A stretch of DNA of 64,000 nucleotides from Phreatobacter sp. (GCF_022843985.1 NZ_JALHMP010000007.1:124001-188000), one strand, 5' to 3'. Positions 45,931 to 55,344 are shown, counted from the stretch's first letter. The notes: a model not told the origin generated them from the letters alone. Numbers and translations are program-made.

Positions 45931-46992
45931 TCAGTGACCCCTGGCCGCGCCGCCGCGGTTCAGGATCGGCTCCACGCCATAGTGCATGACAAGGAACACG
46001 GCGCCGCCCAGCGCCAGGCCGACCACGCCCGAGGCGAGGGCCGTCGCGAGCCATTCGGTCGCGGCCTTGACCGGTGGGACCAGGGCCGCGATCGCGACCG
46101 CTGCGGCATGAATCGCGTGCTCGATGCCGGCAAGGCCGTAGCCGGCGAGACCGTGGACGACGATGCCGCCGCCGACCCATAGCATGGCGAGGGTGCCGAC
46201 GAGGCTAAGGACCTTGAGGAAATAGGGCATGCCGAACACCAGGCCGCGCCCGATCGGTTGGGTCAGCCGGCTGACCACACGGTCGATGGCGGCAGGTTCG
46301 CGAAGTTCCAGTTCCGTCGGACGGCCGCGCATGACATGCCCCAAACCGGTCACCGGCCGGCTGCTCTGGGCAAGGGCGAGGCCGACATCATCCGCTTTCA
46401 CGATGAGAGCGACGGCGCCGTAGACCAGAGCCGTGATACCGATCCCGACGACGGCCAGGATCAGGGCCTGGGTCCAGATGCTCGGCGCCGTAATGGTCGA
46501 GAGGGCGATGGCCATGATCTCGGCCGAGAGGATGAAGTCGGTCCGGATGGCCCCAGCGACGCGCAGGCTCTCCAGCGCCGCGGCATCGGCGGGAGAGGCG
46601 GCAAGGGGGTCGGGCGCCGGCGCGTCGTCGCCGTGGGGCACCACCATTTCGAGCACCTTCTCGAAGCCCTCGTAGCAGAGATAAAGGCCGCCGATCATGA
46701 GCAGCGGCGTGATCGCCCAGGGGGCGAAGGCGCTGAACAGCAGGGCGCCGGGCAGCAGGAACAGCATCTTGTTCTTCAGCGAGCCCCAGGCGATCTTGGC
46801 CACGATCGGCAATTCGCGGGCCGCCGCGAAGCCCACCGCGTAGCGCGGTGTCACCGCCGCGTCGTCGATGACGATGCCGGCGGCCTTGGCGCCCGCCTTG
46901 GTTGCCTGGGCGGCCGCGTCGTCCAGCGTGACGGCGGCCACTTTCGCCAGGGCGGCAATGTCGTCGAGAAGCGCGATCAGACCAGTGCTCAC
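45931..46992 (-). CDS. DUF808 (YedI-type) membrane protein
   Basis: The 353-residue protein starts (GTG at 46992, GGAGGA upstream) S-T-G-L-I-A-L-L-D-D-I-A-A-L-A-K-V-A and has D-D-A-A-V-T-P-R-Y, N-K-M-L-F-L-L-P-G-A-L-L and several membrane spans, all typical of the DUF808 family. Function unknown. It is convergent with adhI. Confidence 0.88.
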   Translation of the reverse strand: MSTGLIALLDDIAALAKVAAVTLDDAAAQATKAGAKAAGIVIDDAAVTPRYAVGFAAARELPIVAKIAWGSLKNKMLFLLPGALLFSAFAPWAITPLLMIGGLYLCYEGFEKVLEMVVPHGDDAPAPDPLAASPADAAALESLRVAGAIRTDFILSAEIMAIALSTITAPSIWTQALILAVVGIGITALVYGAVALIVKADDVGLALAQSSRPVTGLGHVMRGRPTELELREPAAIDRVVSRLTQPIGRGLVFGMPYFLKVLSLVGTLAMLWVGGGIVVHGLAGYGLAGIEHAIHAAAVAIAALVPPVKAATEWLATALASGVVGLALGGAVFLVMHYGVEPILNRGGAARGH

Positions 46993-47079
46993 GGGGGATC
47001 CTCCAGCAGAGCCTCGACCGATAGCCGGGCATGCCTGCTGGAGGATGACAAGCACCCGCCGATTGTCGAGCGGTCGTCG

Positions 47080-48810
47080 TCAGGCCGGCCGGTCGCCCTT
47101 CTTCAGCTTGGCGGCAGCGCGGTTGTCGACGCCCGGCAGCATCTTGGCGGGATCGCGGGTGACGACGACGTCGACGACGGAAGGCCCCTTCGTGGCGAGC
47201 GCCTCTGCGAGCGCGGCCCGAAGGGTCGAGGGGTGCTCGACGCGGATGCCATGGCAACCCAGCGCCTTCGCCGCATCGGCATAGTTGGTCTCGGCGAGGT
47301 CCGAGGCATGATAGGCGCCGGGGCCATAGACCAGATGCTGCAGCGCCTTCACATAGCCCGAGGCGGCGTTGTTGACGACGACGATGGTGATGTCGAGGCC
47401 CATGCGTCGGGCGGTCTCGATCTCGCCCAGCATCATGTTGAAACCGCCATCGCCGGTCAGCCCGATCACGGCCTTGCCCGGCGCGCCCATGGCGCAGCCC
47501 ATGGCGCCCGGCAGGCCGTAGCCGATGGAGGCGAAACCGCGGTCGGGGACGAAGCAGCGGCCCGGCTTCTTGGTGTCGAACAGCAGGCCGCCCCAATGGG
47601 CGGCAAAGCCGCCGTCGGCGACGAGATAGCCGTCGGCGGGCAGCACATGGTTGATCTCGGTCATCAGCCGACCCATGCTCACGGGCACCTCGTCGGAGGT
47701 CAGCTTCTCGTTGACGTCGGCACGCCAGGCGGCCATCCGCTTCGGAACGTCGGCCGCATAGGCGGAGAGCCGCGCGCGGATCGCTTCGGCCTCCGGGGCG
47801 AGGGCGCTTGCGAGGTCCTCGATGCCGAGTTTCGCGTCGCCCCAGAGCGTCACCTCCGGCTGCACCGTGCGGCCGAACTCCTCGGCGACGATGTCGAGGT
47901 GGATGATGCGTTTTCCCCGTGGCGGTACGGTGAAGCGCTTGGTGGCAATCTCGCCGAGCTTGCAGCCGATGACGAGGATGAGGTCGCTCTCCTCGATCAG
48001 CGTGTTGGCGATGCGGTCGTAGCGGCCGAACAGGCCGGCCGAGAGCGGGCTTGTGCAGGCGATGGCGCCCTTGCCCGTCATGGTGTGGGCGACGGGGATG
48101 GAGAAGGTCTCGGCGAAGCGCTGCAACGTCTCGGCCGCACCGGACAGGTGCACGCCGCCGCCGGCGAGCACGATCGGCCGGCTGGCGTCGGCCAGCAGGC
48201 CGGCGGCCTTCGCCAGAGCCGCGCCATCGGGGCGGCAGCGCAGGGCGGGGGCGCCGCCATGGGCGGGATCGACGCGGAAATCGTCGTCGGTGAAGCCGTG
48301 GGTGCCGTGGCAGATGTCCTCGGGGACGTCGACGATGACGGGGCCCGGCCGGCCGGTGGTGGCGACGGCGAAGGCGCGACGCATCAGCTCGGGGATGCGA
48401 TGGATCGCCTCGACCCGGATCACCTCCTTGGCGCAGGGCCTGAGGATGTCGAGCTGTCGGCTCTCCTGGGTCATGTTCTTCCAGGAATGGTCGCGGTGGG
48501 TGTCACCGACGATGGCGACCATCGGCGTGCCGGCATTCAGCGCCTCGACCAGGCCGGTGACGAGGTTGGTGGCGCCGGGTCCGAGCGTCGCGTCGACGAG
48601 CCCGACGCGGCCGGTGATCTTGGCATAGGCGTCGGCGGCGAAGACACCGGCGCGCTCGTCGTTGATCAGGTGGTGCTTGAGGCCGAGGCGGCGTGCGGCG
48701 TCATAGAAGGGCAGCAGCTGGAAGCCCCCCATCCCGAACATGGGGCCGCCGTCGAAGGCGAGGATCATCCGCGCCAGGGCTTCGCCGCCGGTCATTTCAT
48801 TGTCGCTCAT
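47080..48810 (-). CDS. ThDP-dependent enzyme (acetolactate synthase-like)
   Basis: The 576-residue protein has the three domains of the ThDP/AHAS superfamily: pyrimidine-binding Glu52 in N-D-E-R-A-G, central domain with H-L-D-I, and pyrophosphate motif G-D-G-G-F-N-M-M-L-G-E-I near residue 440. It could be an acetolactate synthase, carboligase or decarboxylase; residues do not settle it. GGAGA precedes the ATG at 48810. No AHAS small subunit follows, so a catabolic role is likely. Confidence 0.85.
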   Translation of the reverse strand: MSDNEMTGGEALARMILAFDGGPMFGMGGFQLLPFYDAARRLGLKHHLINDERAGVFAADAYAKITGRVGLVDATLGPGATNLVTGLVEALNAGTPMVAIVGDTHRDHSWKNMTQESRQLDILRPCAKEVIRVEAIHRIPELMRRAFAVATTGRPGPVIVDVPEDICHGTHGFTDDDFRVDPAHGGAPALRCRPDGAALAKAAGLLADASRPIVLAGGGVHLSGAAETLQRFAETFSIPVAHTMTGKGAIACTSPLSAGLFGRYDRIANTLIEESDLILVIGCKLGEIATKRFTVPPRGKRIIHLDIVAEEFGRTVQPEVTLWGDAKLGIEDLASALAPEAEAIRARLSAYAADVPKRMAAWRADVNEKLTSDEVPVSMGRLMTEINHVLPADGYLVADGGFAAHWGGLLFDTKKPGRCFVPDRGFASIGYGLPGAMGCAMGAPGKAVIGLTGDGGFNMMLGEIETARRMGLDITIVVVNNAASGYVKALQHLVYGPGAYHASDLAETNYADAAKALGCHGIRVEHPSTLRAALAEALATKGPSVVDVVVTRDPAKMLPGVDNRAAAKLKKGDRPA

Positions 48811-49052
48811 CGACCTGTCTCCACCCGCGGCGTCGGCCGCATCAATCGGGTCGGCGAAGGTCGGAAACCGACGCTGCGCGCCGCGGCGGATCTCGCCGGC
48901 GCTCAGGTCCTGCCTTCCGGGCACCCTCCCCGCCCTGTCCCGCGCCGTTGACCGGCGCCTTGCAACTTGGCCGCAACGGTTAGGGAGGCCCCCGGGACCT
49001 GTCAACGCAGGCGATGGGCAGGCCAGCAATGTCGCCGGCCCGCCTATCGGGG

Positions 49053-49880
49053 TCAGGCCGTCTCGTGGGCCTGCGACCAGGCCTCGGCCACCTCTGCGCC
49101 GGTGGCGAACCAGACGCCGGGGAAGGTGCGGATGAAGGCGATGAGTTCACGGATCAGGGCGATGCGGCTGGGGCGACCGCCGACCTGCGGATGGAAGATC
49201 ATGTCGAACAGGCCGCCCCACTTGTAGATCTCGCGGAACTCCTCCTTGTAGACCGAGAGCATGTGCTCGTTGGTGAAGATCGGGCGCGGCGTCTTCACCG
49301 AGAACAGGGCGAAGGGTGCATCGTCCAGCGACCAGTGCCAGGGCAGTTCGATGACGCCCTTGGAGCCGTCCGGCATGATGTGCCGATAGGGGTTGATGTC
49401 GTCCATCAGCGAGGAATCGTAGAGAAAGTTGTGCTGTTTCAGCAGCTTGAACAGCCCTTCCGAGACCTCGCCGGCTGGTGACCGATAGCCCTTGGGGACG
49501 ACGCCGACGGTGCGCTTCAGGGCCTCGAGGCCCTTCTCCATCTCTTCCACCTCGGCCTGGGGATCGTCGCTGACCCATTTATGGGAATAGGAGTGGTGGG
49601 CGACCTCGTGGCCGTCCTTCAGGATCATCTCGACCCGGTCGGTGTGGTTCTCCGCCGTCCATCCGGGCACGAAGAAGGTCGACCTGATGCCCTCGTCGCG
49701 CAGCGTATCGAGGATTTTCGGGACACCGACCTTGGCCCCGTAACGGCCCTGGCTGAGTACGCCCGGGCGGCGGACATTGTCCGGGTCGCGCGAGGTCCAG
49801 AGGGTCTCTGCGTCGAAGTCGAAGGTCAGCATCACGGCGCAGCGGGCGCCGTTCGGCCATTTGACGCTCATGTCGTGCAT
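49053..49880 (-). CDS. NodB-homology (polysaccharide deacetylase/PuuE-like) hydrolase
   Basis: The 275-residue protein shows metal-binding Asp in T-F-D-F-D-A-E (21-26) and His96/His100 in H-H-S-Y-S-H, plus G-Y-R-S-P-A-G-E. No signal peptide, so it is cytoplasmic. Cytoplasmic members of this family include allantoinase-like amidohydrolases (PuuE), so a small-molecule amide is a fair guess. It sits among SDR and ThDP enzyme genes. Confidence 0.85.
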   Translation of the reverse strand: MHDMSVKWPNGARCAVMLTFDFDAETLWTSRDPDNVRRPGVLSQGRYGAKVGVPKILDTLRDEGIRSTFFVPGWTAENHTDRVEMILKDGHEVAHHSYSHKWVSDDPQAEVEEMEKGLEALKRTVGVVPKGYRSPAGEVSEGLFKLLKQHNFLYDSSLMDDINPYRHIMPDGSKGVIELPWHWSLDDAPFALFSVKTPRPIFTNEHMLSVYKEEFREIYKWGGLFDMIFHPQVGGRPSRIALIRELIAFIRTFPGVWFATGAEVAEAWSQAHETA

Positions 49881-49904
49881 CGTCTCGTCTCCCTTGGTCT
49901 GGAC

Positions 49905-50660
49905 TCAGATTTTTCCGTGCCGCGCGGCGAGGAAGCCGCCGTCGACCGGCAAGACCGCGCCGGTGACGAAGGCGGCATCCTCCGAACAGAGGAAGGCCAC
50001 CGGTCCGGCGATGTCAGCGGGGGTTCCCATCCGCTCCACCGGCGTCCCCTCGACGATGAGCCTGGTGTAGAGCGGGTTCTGCCGGTGGCCCGTGGTCATC
50101 GGCGTCGCGATGAGGCCCGGCGCCACGGCGTTGACGAGAATGCCTTCCGGCGCGAGTTCGCCGGCGAGTTGGCGGGTGAATTGCGCGACGCCGGCCTTGG
50201 CCACCGCATAGGCTGTGGTGCCGGGATAGCCGGTGATGCCGAAGATCGAGGAGATGTTGACGATGCGGCCGCCCGGCCGCGGCAGATGCGGAACCACCGC
50301 ACGGGTGACGCGCAGGACGGCGGCGAGGTTGGTGTCGAGGAATCGATCGATGAGGGCGTCATCGCTCTCCATCAGCCGCTTCGAGCCACCGATGCCGGCA
50401 TTGTTGACGAGGATGTCGATGCGGCCGAAGGCGGCGAGCGCAGCCTTCGCCATGGCCTCGCCGGCGTTGCGGTCGGTGACGTCCTGGATGAGCGCGCTCT
50501 GGCCGAGGCGGGCGGCGGTCTCGCCGACCTCCGGGATCACGTCGACCAGGAGAACCTGCGCGCCCTCCGCCGCAAACCGCCCGGCGATCCCCTCGCCGAT
50601 GCCGCGGGCGGCGCCGGTGACGATGACGACCTTGCCGGCGAAGCGCGTCGGATCAGGCAA
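49905..50660 (-). CDS. Short-chain dehydrogenase/reductase
   Basis: The 251-residue SDR has T-G-A-A-R-G-I-G, N-N-A-G-I, Ser in I-S-S and Y-x3-K in Y-A-V-A-K. I propose a TTG start at 50660: GGAGG lies 6-7 bases upstream and the start overlaps the upstream stop, whereas ATG choices (50708, 50687) lie in the upstream gene with no such site. It pairs with the neighbouring SDR. Confidence 0.85.
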   Translation of the reverse strand: MPDPTRFAGKVVIVTGAARGIGEGIAGRFAAEGAQVLLVDVIPEVGETAARLGQSALIQDVTDRNAGEAMAKAALAAFGRIDILVNNAGIGGSKRLMESDDALIDRFLDTNLAAVLRVTRAVVPHLPRPGGRIVNISSIFGITGYPGTTAYAVAKAGVAQFTRQLAGELAPEGILVNAVAPGLIATPMTTGHRQNPLYTRLIVEGTPVERMGTPADIAGPVAFLCSEDAAFVTGAVLPVDGGFLAARHGKI

Positions 50661-51429
50661 GACGGCCTCCGTCGACGGGCAGCGCATGACCGGTGACGTA
50701 AGAGGCATCGTCGCTGAGCAGGTAGAGCACGCCGGCCGCCACTTCCTCCGGCTGGCCGAAGCGGTTCATCGGATGTTTCGTCTTCTGGAAGGCCTCGCGC
50801 TCGGCGCGCAGCACGGGATCGGCGATGGCCGCCATGCCCTGGCGGTGCATGGGGCTGTCGATCGTGCCGGGGCAGACGCAGTTGACCCGGATGTTCTCGG
50901 TGGCGTGGTTGAGGGCGAGGCTCTTGGTCAGCAGCGTCACCGCGCCCTTGGATGCCGAATAGACCGAATAGACCGGTGAGCCCTGCAGTCCGGCGGTTGA
51001 CGAGAACAGAACGACGGAGCCGCGGCCGAGGGTGCGCATCTGGGGGATGAAGCATTTCGCGGCGAGCCAGGAACCCTTCACATTGATGGCGAAGACGAGG
51101 TCGAACTCATCCTCGGTCACGTCGACGGCCATCTTGGAGGGGCCGATGATTCCGGCGGCGGCGACCAGCAGTTCCACCGGGCCGAAAGTGCCTTTGGCCG
51201 TGTCAGCGAAGCGTTGCATATCGGCGGCGGAGCGGGCGTCGCCGGTCACGGTGGCCGCGCCGGGGCAGAGCGCGGCAGTCTCGGCAAGGCCGGTGGGATC
51301 GCGATCGAACAGCGCCAGGCGCGCGCCCTCGCGCGCGAGGGCCACGGCGCTCGCCCGCCCGAGCGCGCCCGCAGCTCCCGTCACCGCTGCCACCCGGCCC
51401 TCGAAACGTGCTGGCCTCGCCGCGCTCAT
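50653..51429 (-). CDS. Short-chain dehydrogenase/reductase
   Basis: The 258-residue SDR has T-G-A-A-G-A-L-G, A-A-A-G-I and Y-S-A-S-K catalytic Tyr-Lys. It is first of the SDR-SDR unit. A GTATCG-N5-CAATAC operator lies 83-99 bp before the ATG, shared with the IclR and P450/sox promoters. Substrate unknown. Confidence 0.88.
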   Translation of the reverse strand: MSAARPARFEGRVAAVTGAAGALGRASAVALAREGARLALFDRDPTGLAETAALCPGAATVTGDARSAADMQRFADTAKGTFGPVELLVAAAGIIGPSKMAVDVTEDEFDLVFAINVKGSWLAAKCFIPQMRTLGRGSVVLFSSTAGLQGSPVYSVYSASKGAVTLLTKSLALNHATENIRVNCVCPGTIDSPMHRQGMAAIADPVLRAEREAFQKTKHPMNRFGQPEEVAAGVLYLLSDDASYVTGHALPVDGGRLA

Positions 51430-51511
51430 GCCCGACCTCCCTTGCGCTGTTCCTGTCGCCGCCGGCCGATGACCGGGGAAAGCCGCGTCACGGCGCGGGC
51501 CCCATCACATC

Positions 51512-51528
51512 GTATCGTTATGCAATAC
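51512..51528. promoter_or_regulatory. IclR-type operator copy 1 (SDR promoter)
   Basis: GTATCG-N5-CAATAC, extended to CGTAT-N9-ATACG (51511-51529). The same 17-bp core occurs at 52605-52621, and the 19-bp form again at 55345-55363. Confidence 0.55.
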
Positions 51529-51681
51529 GTCTATATTGTTAGCTTGGTACGCGGGGTTGCGCGCTGTCAAACCCCGGCAAGGGTCTGAACGGGGCGAATC
51601 GCCGGCATGGGTGGCCTGTTCGAAACGCAGGACGCGGTGTCCGGCGCCGGGGCGATTACTGGCGAGCGGGACCGGAGCGGT

Positions 51682-52458
51682 TCAGACGCTGAGGGCGCGG
51701 GCAGCCTCGATGGCCAGGGGCGAGAACCTCCGGCGGAAGTCGGGGATCCCCCATTCGCTGAGGGAACCCGCGATATGGACCGCCCCGATCGGCCGGCGGT
51801 CGCTGTCGAGCACGGCTGCGGCGAGCACGACCTCGCCGATCAGCGCCTCTTCCGCCGCCCAGGAATAACCTTCGATGCGCGCTTCGTTGACCTTGTCCCA
51901 GATCTGCTCAAGGTCGGTCCGCGACTTCGGCGTCAGGGCGCGGCGGTTCGACCGCATCAGCAGATCGCCGACCGCGTCATCCGCCATGTGGGCCATGCAG
52001 GCCCGGCCACCGGACGAGAGGAAGGTCGGAATCCGGCGCCCTGGCAAGGTCGCGTAGAACGTCTCGCGCTTGCTCTGCAGGCGAATGGCATAGATCGTTG
52101 ACGTGTCGTCGAAGAGGCTGAGGTCGACGCGCTCGCCGGCGAGCTTGCGCAACTCCATCAGCACCGGCGTCGCCCGCTCGATCAGCGGATTGGAGCGCAG
52201 GTAGTCGAACGAACGGTCGAGCAGCTTGCGGCCGAGCATCAGCCCGCCGCTGTCGGCCCGCTCCAGATAGCCGCGGGCCAAGAGGGTCTGCCCGATCCGC
52301 TGGGCGGCGCTCTTGTTGATGCCGGTGGCGGCGGCGATCTCGCCGAGCGATTTCGGCCGCGGGCTCTGCGCGAAGGCCTCAAGTACATCAAGGGCGCGTG
52401 CGACCGATTGCAGGAAAAGGCGCTCGTCGACGGCGTTGACGCCGGCAGTCTTGGTCAT
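51682..52458 (-). CDS. IclR-family transcriptional regulator
   Basis: The 258-residue form (ATG at 52458) has the IclR helix-turn-helix S-L-G-E-I-A-A-A-T-G-I-N-K-S-A-A-Q-R and the effector domain with G-R-A-C-M-A-H and G-Y-S-W-A-A-E-E-A. An ATG at 52551 with AAGG 6 bases before it would add 31 residues and is a real alternative. The gene lies between the SDR unit and the reductase-P450 unit. A repeated operator in three promoters suggests it governs all. Confidence 0.88.
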   Translation of the reverse strand: MTKTAGVNAVDERLFLQSVARALDVLEAFAQSPRPKSLGEIAAATGINKSAAQRIGQTLLARGYLERADSGGLMLGRKLLDRSFDYLRSNPLIERATPVLMELRKLAGERVDLSLFDDTSTIYAIRLQSKRETFYATLPGRRIPTFLSSGGRACMAHMADDAVGDLLMRSNRRALTPKSRTDLEQIWDKVNEARIEGYSWAAEEALIGEVVLAAAVLDSDRRPIGAVHIAGSLSEWGIPDFRRRFSPLAIEAARALSV

Positions 52459-52604
52459 CGAAGTCCGCGGGACGAGCGTTTGGCCCATCCTCCCTGGCGC
52501 AGGCCATCCTCGCCAGACCGTGCAACTTGCCCGGTCTGTCAGGGGCTGCATGTTCAACCTTGGCGATTGCTATGCCGTCGCAGGCGCGGAAATGCAACAC
52601 GATC

Positions 52605-52621
52605 GTATCGGGCGCCAATAC
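52605..52621. promoter_or_regulatory. IclR-type operator copy 2 (iclR promoter)
   Basis: GTATCG-N5-CAATAC, identical in both half sites to copy 1, upstream of the iclR gene. Suggests self-control. Confidence 0.5.
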
Positions 52622-52651
52622 CGGCTCGCCGGACCTCCCGTACGACCGGCC

Positions 52652-53908
52652 TCAGGACTTGGCGGGTCCGCCCGTCGCCAGGGCCTTCAGATCATAGCCG
52701 ACGGCCTCCGCCGCCGCCAGTGTGACGGGCGCGGGCAGCGCCAGGATCCGGCGGGCCAGCATGTTGTCGCCCGGGCGGTTGACCGATTCGACCCCGATCA
52801 GGATGCCGGCTCGGAACGCAACCAGGGAGAATCGCCCCTCGGCCGGATCTCCGATGGTCACCTGTCTGTCGAAACCGGTCGTCAGGCCGGCCATCTGCAG
52901 CTTGAGATCGCCCTGGTCGGACCAGAACCACGGGACGGCGCGATAGGGCTGCGGCCTGCCCGCGAGACGGGCTGCGACGACGCGCCCCTGGTCGATGGCG
53001 TTCTGCACCGATTCCAGCCGCATCGGACCGCCTGCGAAGGGATTGGGGTGGTTGCAACAGTCGCCGATGGCCGAAACAGCGGGGTCGGCTGTCAGCAGGT
53101 GGTCGTCGACGACGATGCCGTTCTGGACCGCGAGGCCGGCCTCCGCCGCGATCTCGGCATTGGCGATGCCGCCGATACCGACCAGAACGAGGTCGGCTGC
53201 GAGCCTCTCGCCGCCGACGAGCCCGACACCCGTGACCTTGCCGCCTGTCCCGAGGATCGCCTCGACCCCCGCACCGAAGCGGAACTGAACGCCGGCGATT
53301 TCGTGCCGCTCGCGGAAGAAGGCGGAGATCGCCGGGGTCACCGCCCGCGCCATGGCCCGGTCGGCGGCTTCCACCACACGGACCGACCTGCCGCGCTTCG
53401 CCGCGACCGCGGCGAATTCCAGACCGATGAAGCCGGCCCCGATCACCACGACGTCGGCCGCCGCCTCCATCCGCGTGCCGAGCGCCCGGGCATCGGCGAG
53501 GGTGCGCAGAGAGGCGACGCCGTCGAGATCGGCGCCAGCGCCGCTCCAGCTCCGCACGCGCGAGCCGGTGGCGATCACCAGATGGCCATAGGTGCAGGAC
53601 CCGCCATCGGCGAGTTCGAGCCGATGGGACGGACGATCGATCCGGGTTGCCCGTGTGCCCATGAGCATCCGGATGTCGAGCTTGTCGAGCATGGCCTGGG
53701 GCCGCAGCGCCAGTCCATCCTCGCTGATGGAGCCGAGGAGATAGCCCTTCGACAGCGGTGGACGCTGGTAGGGCAGGACCGGCTCGTCGCCGATCATCTG
53801 GATGGTTCCGGCGAAGCCATCCTCGCGCAGCGACAGGGCGGCCTGGAGGCCAGCCTGTCCCGCGCCGAGGATGACGACGTCGGCATGGGTAGAAAATGGC
53901 TGCGTCAT
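52652..53908 (-). CDS. FAD-dependent ferredoxin/rubredoxin reductase
   Basis: The 418-residue protein (ATG at 53908) has an FAD motif G-A-G-Q-A-G-L-Q-A-A, an NAD motif G-A-G-F-I-G-L-E, and A-I-G-D-C at the C-terminal FAD site. These are marks of the rhodocoxin/putidaredoxin reductase class that passes electrons from NADH to a [2Fe-2S] ferredoxin for a P450. It follows the P450 gene across a damaged ferredoxin gene. Confidence 0.9.
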   Translation of the reverse strand: MTQPFSTHADVVILGAGQAGLQAALSLREDGFAGTIQMIGDEPVLPYQRPPLSKGYLLGSISEDGLALRPQAMLDKLDIRMLMGTRATRIDRPSHRLELADGGSCTYGHLVIATGSRVRSWSGAGADLDGVASLRTLADARALGTRMEAAADVVVIGAGFIGLEFAAVAAKRGRSVRVVEAADRAMARAVTPAISAFFRERHEIAGVQFRFGAGVEAILGTGGKVTGVGLVGGERLAADLVLVGIGGIANAEIAAEAGLAVQNGIVVDDHLLTADPAVSAIGDCCNHPNPFAGGPMRLESVQNAIDQGRVVAARLAGRPQPYRAVPWFWSDQGDLKLQMAGLTTGFDRQVTIGDPAEGRFSLVAFRAGILIGVESVNRPGDNMLARRILALPAPVTLAAAEAVGYDLKALATGGPAKS

Positions 53909-53946
53909 CAAGGCCACAAGGTCTGTACGCGGACGCCCCAGCGGCG

Positions 53947-54043
53947 TCAGATCGGCGCGCCCGACACCGATACCACGCGGCCGTCCAGCGCGTCAGTCAG
54001 CAGAAACGGGCAGGACAGCCGGCGACATCGCATCGATCGTCAC
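53947..54043 (-). pseudogene. [2Fe-2S] ferredoxin gene remnant with internal deletion
   Basis: A GTG at 54043 has a strong AGGAGG 6 bases upstream and opens T-I-D-A-M, a normal ferredoxin start region. In another frame the segment to the stop at 53947 reads R-L-S-C-P-F-L-L-T-D-A-L-D-G-R-V-V, the C-terminal Cys-ligand signature of adrenodoxin-type ferredoxins. An intact gene needs about 106 codons; only about 30 remain, and the two pieces are out of frame (97 bases). So roughly 75 codons are missing. Confidence 0.7.
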
Positions 54044-54082
54044 CACATCCCTCCTGGAAGGCGCAGGGTCGGCTGCGGCCGG

Positions 54083-55306
54083 TCAGGCTGCCGTGACGCG
54101 CAGCGGCAGCGTCTTCAGGCTGCGCAGGTTGTTGTTGAGGGTGCGGGTCGGGGCGCCGGCGAGGTCGAGGCTCCTCACCTGCGCCACCATGGCCTTTAAC
54201 ACCGCTTCGCCCTCGAGCCGGGCGATCATCTGGCCAATGCACATGTGGACGCCGGTGCCCAGGGCGAGATGGCCCAGGGTCTGGCGCCTGACATCGAAGG
54301 CGTCGGGATGCTCCCACTGGTCGGGATCCCGGTTGGCGGCGCCCAGCATGACCAGGATCTTGCTGTCATGCGGCACCGTCACGCCGTCGATGACCACCTC
54401 CCGCATGGTCTGCCGGCAGACATTCTGGATCGGCGTTTCCAGCCGCATGGCTTCGTCAAGGGCCGGGCGGATGCGGGCGGGATCCTCGCGCAGCAGCGCC
54501 CATTGCCCAGCATCCATCGCCAGGTACCAGAGCGCCGCCGAGATCATGCTCGACGTGGTGTCGAGCCCGCCGCGCAGGAAGGAGCGCACCAGAAGCGGTG
54601 CCGTCGCGTGATCGATCTCGCCGCGATCGGCGGCTGCGAAGATCGCCTCGCCGAAGCCGCCGGGCACCATGGCCTCGCGCTTCATGCTGTCCAGAAACCA
54701 GTCCCAGATGACGTCGGCCCTGCGCTGGGTCGCCTCGTAACGCGCGTTCTTCGGCCCCTGGCCGTCGAAATTGAGGGCGCCGAGCAGAAACAGATTGTCG
54801 CGCCGCTGCGGCGAGTCGCGCAAGCCGAGCGCCTCCGGGAAGGTGTTGGCGACATAGGTCTCGGCCAGGTCATGGACGCCGCAGAAGGTACCCTGCTCCA
54901 CGAGTTCGGCCACCAGGCGCTCGGCTGCCGTCTCGAAATCCGTGCGCCAGCGGCGGATGACGGCCGGCGAGAGAATTCGCTGAAGCACCGTCCGGACATG
55001 GGTGTGCTGCGGCGGATCCACCTCGACGATGGGGCTCGCCGGCCGCCAGGCCCCGGGCTTGCGGATGTCGCCGAGCCCCGAGCCGCCGGTGGATGAGAAG
55101 GTCTCCCAGTCCTTCAGCAATGGCAGGATGTCGCGGTGCCGGCCCATGGCATGGACGCCGTAGCGCTGCAGGAAAACCACGGGACCTGCATCCCTCACGG
55201 CGGCATGCATGGCCCTTGGGTCGGCCAGCACGGCGTCCGCATAGGGGTCGAGGTCGAGAACGGGCGCTGACCGGCCATGCTGCGGATCGGGGGCGATATC
55301 GGACAT
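54083..55306 (-). CDS. Cytochrome P450
   Basis: The 407-residue P450 has the haem-thiolate loop L-G-T-G-V-H-M-C-I-G-Q with Cys356, the E-x2-R pair in E-A-M-R, and the I-helix region G-G-L-D-T-T. It is a soluble class I bacterial P450 that needs a ferredoxin and reductase. The divergent sox genes suggest N-dealkylation chemistry. A CGTAT-N9-ATACG operator is 39-57 bp upstream of its ATG. Confidence 0.95.
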   Translation of the reverse strand: MSDIAPDPQHGRSAPVLDLDPYADAVLADPRAMHAAVRDAGPVVFLQRYGVHAMGRHRDILPLLKDWETFSSTGGSGLGDIRKPGAWRPASPIVEVDPPQHTHVRTVLQRILSPAVIRRWRTDFETAAERLVAELVEQGTFCGVHDLAETYVANTFPEALGLRDSPQRRDNLFLLGALNFDGQGPKNARYEATQRRADVIWDWFLDSMKREAMVPGGFGEAIFAAADRGEIDHATAPLLVRSFLRGGLDTTSSMISAALWYLAMDAGQWALLREDPARIRPALDEAMRLETPIQNVCRQTMREVVIDGVTVPHDSKILVMLGAANRDPDQWEHPDAFDVRRQTLGHLALGTGVHMCIGQMIARLEGEAVLKAMVAQVRSLDLAGAPTRTLNNNLRSLKTLPLRVTAA

Positions 55307-55344
55307 GGCAAGTCTCCGTCGGGCGGCCGGGCCGGGACCCGATG

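Noticed and set aside
45927-45941. GGGGTCA-G-TGACCCC palindrome at the end of DUF808
   Set aside because: Considered as a terminator or operator. The loop is a single base, there is no T-run on the correct side, and it contains the DUF808 stop codon.
46258-48951. 897-codon plus-strand open frame
   Set aside because: It lies antisense to DUF808 and the ThDP enzyme, both with clear motifs; such long shadow frames are common at high GC, and its translation shows no domain.
53918-54082. An intact ferredoxin gene between P450 and reductase
   Set aside because: Only 165 bp are available and the recognisable start and end are in different frames, so it is recorded as a remnant.
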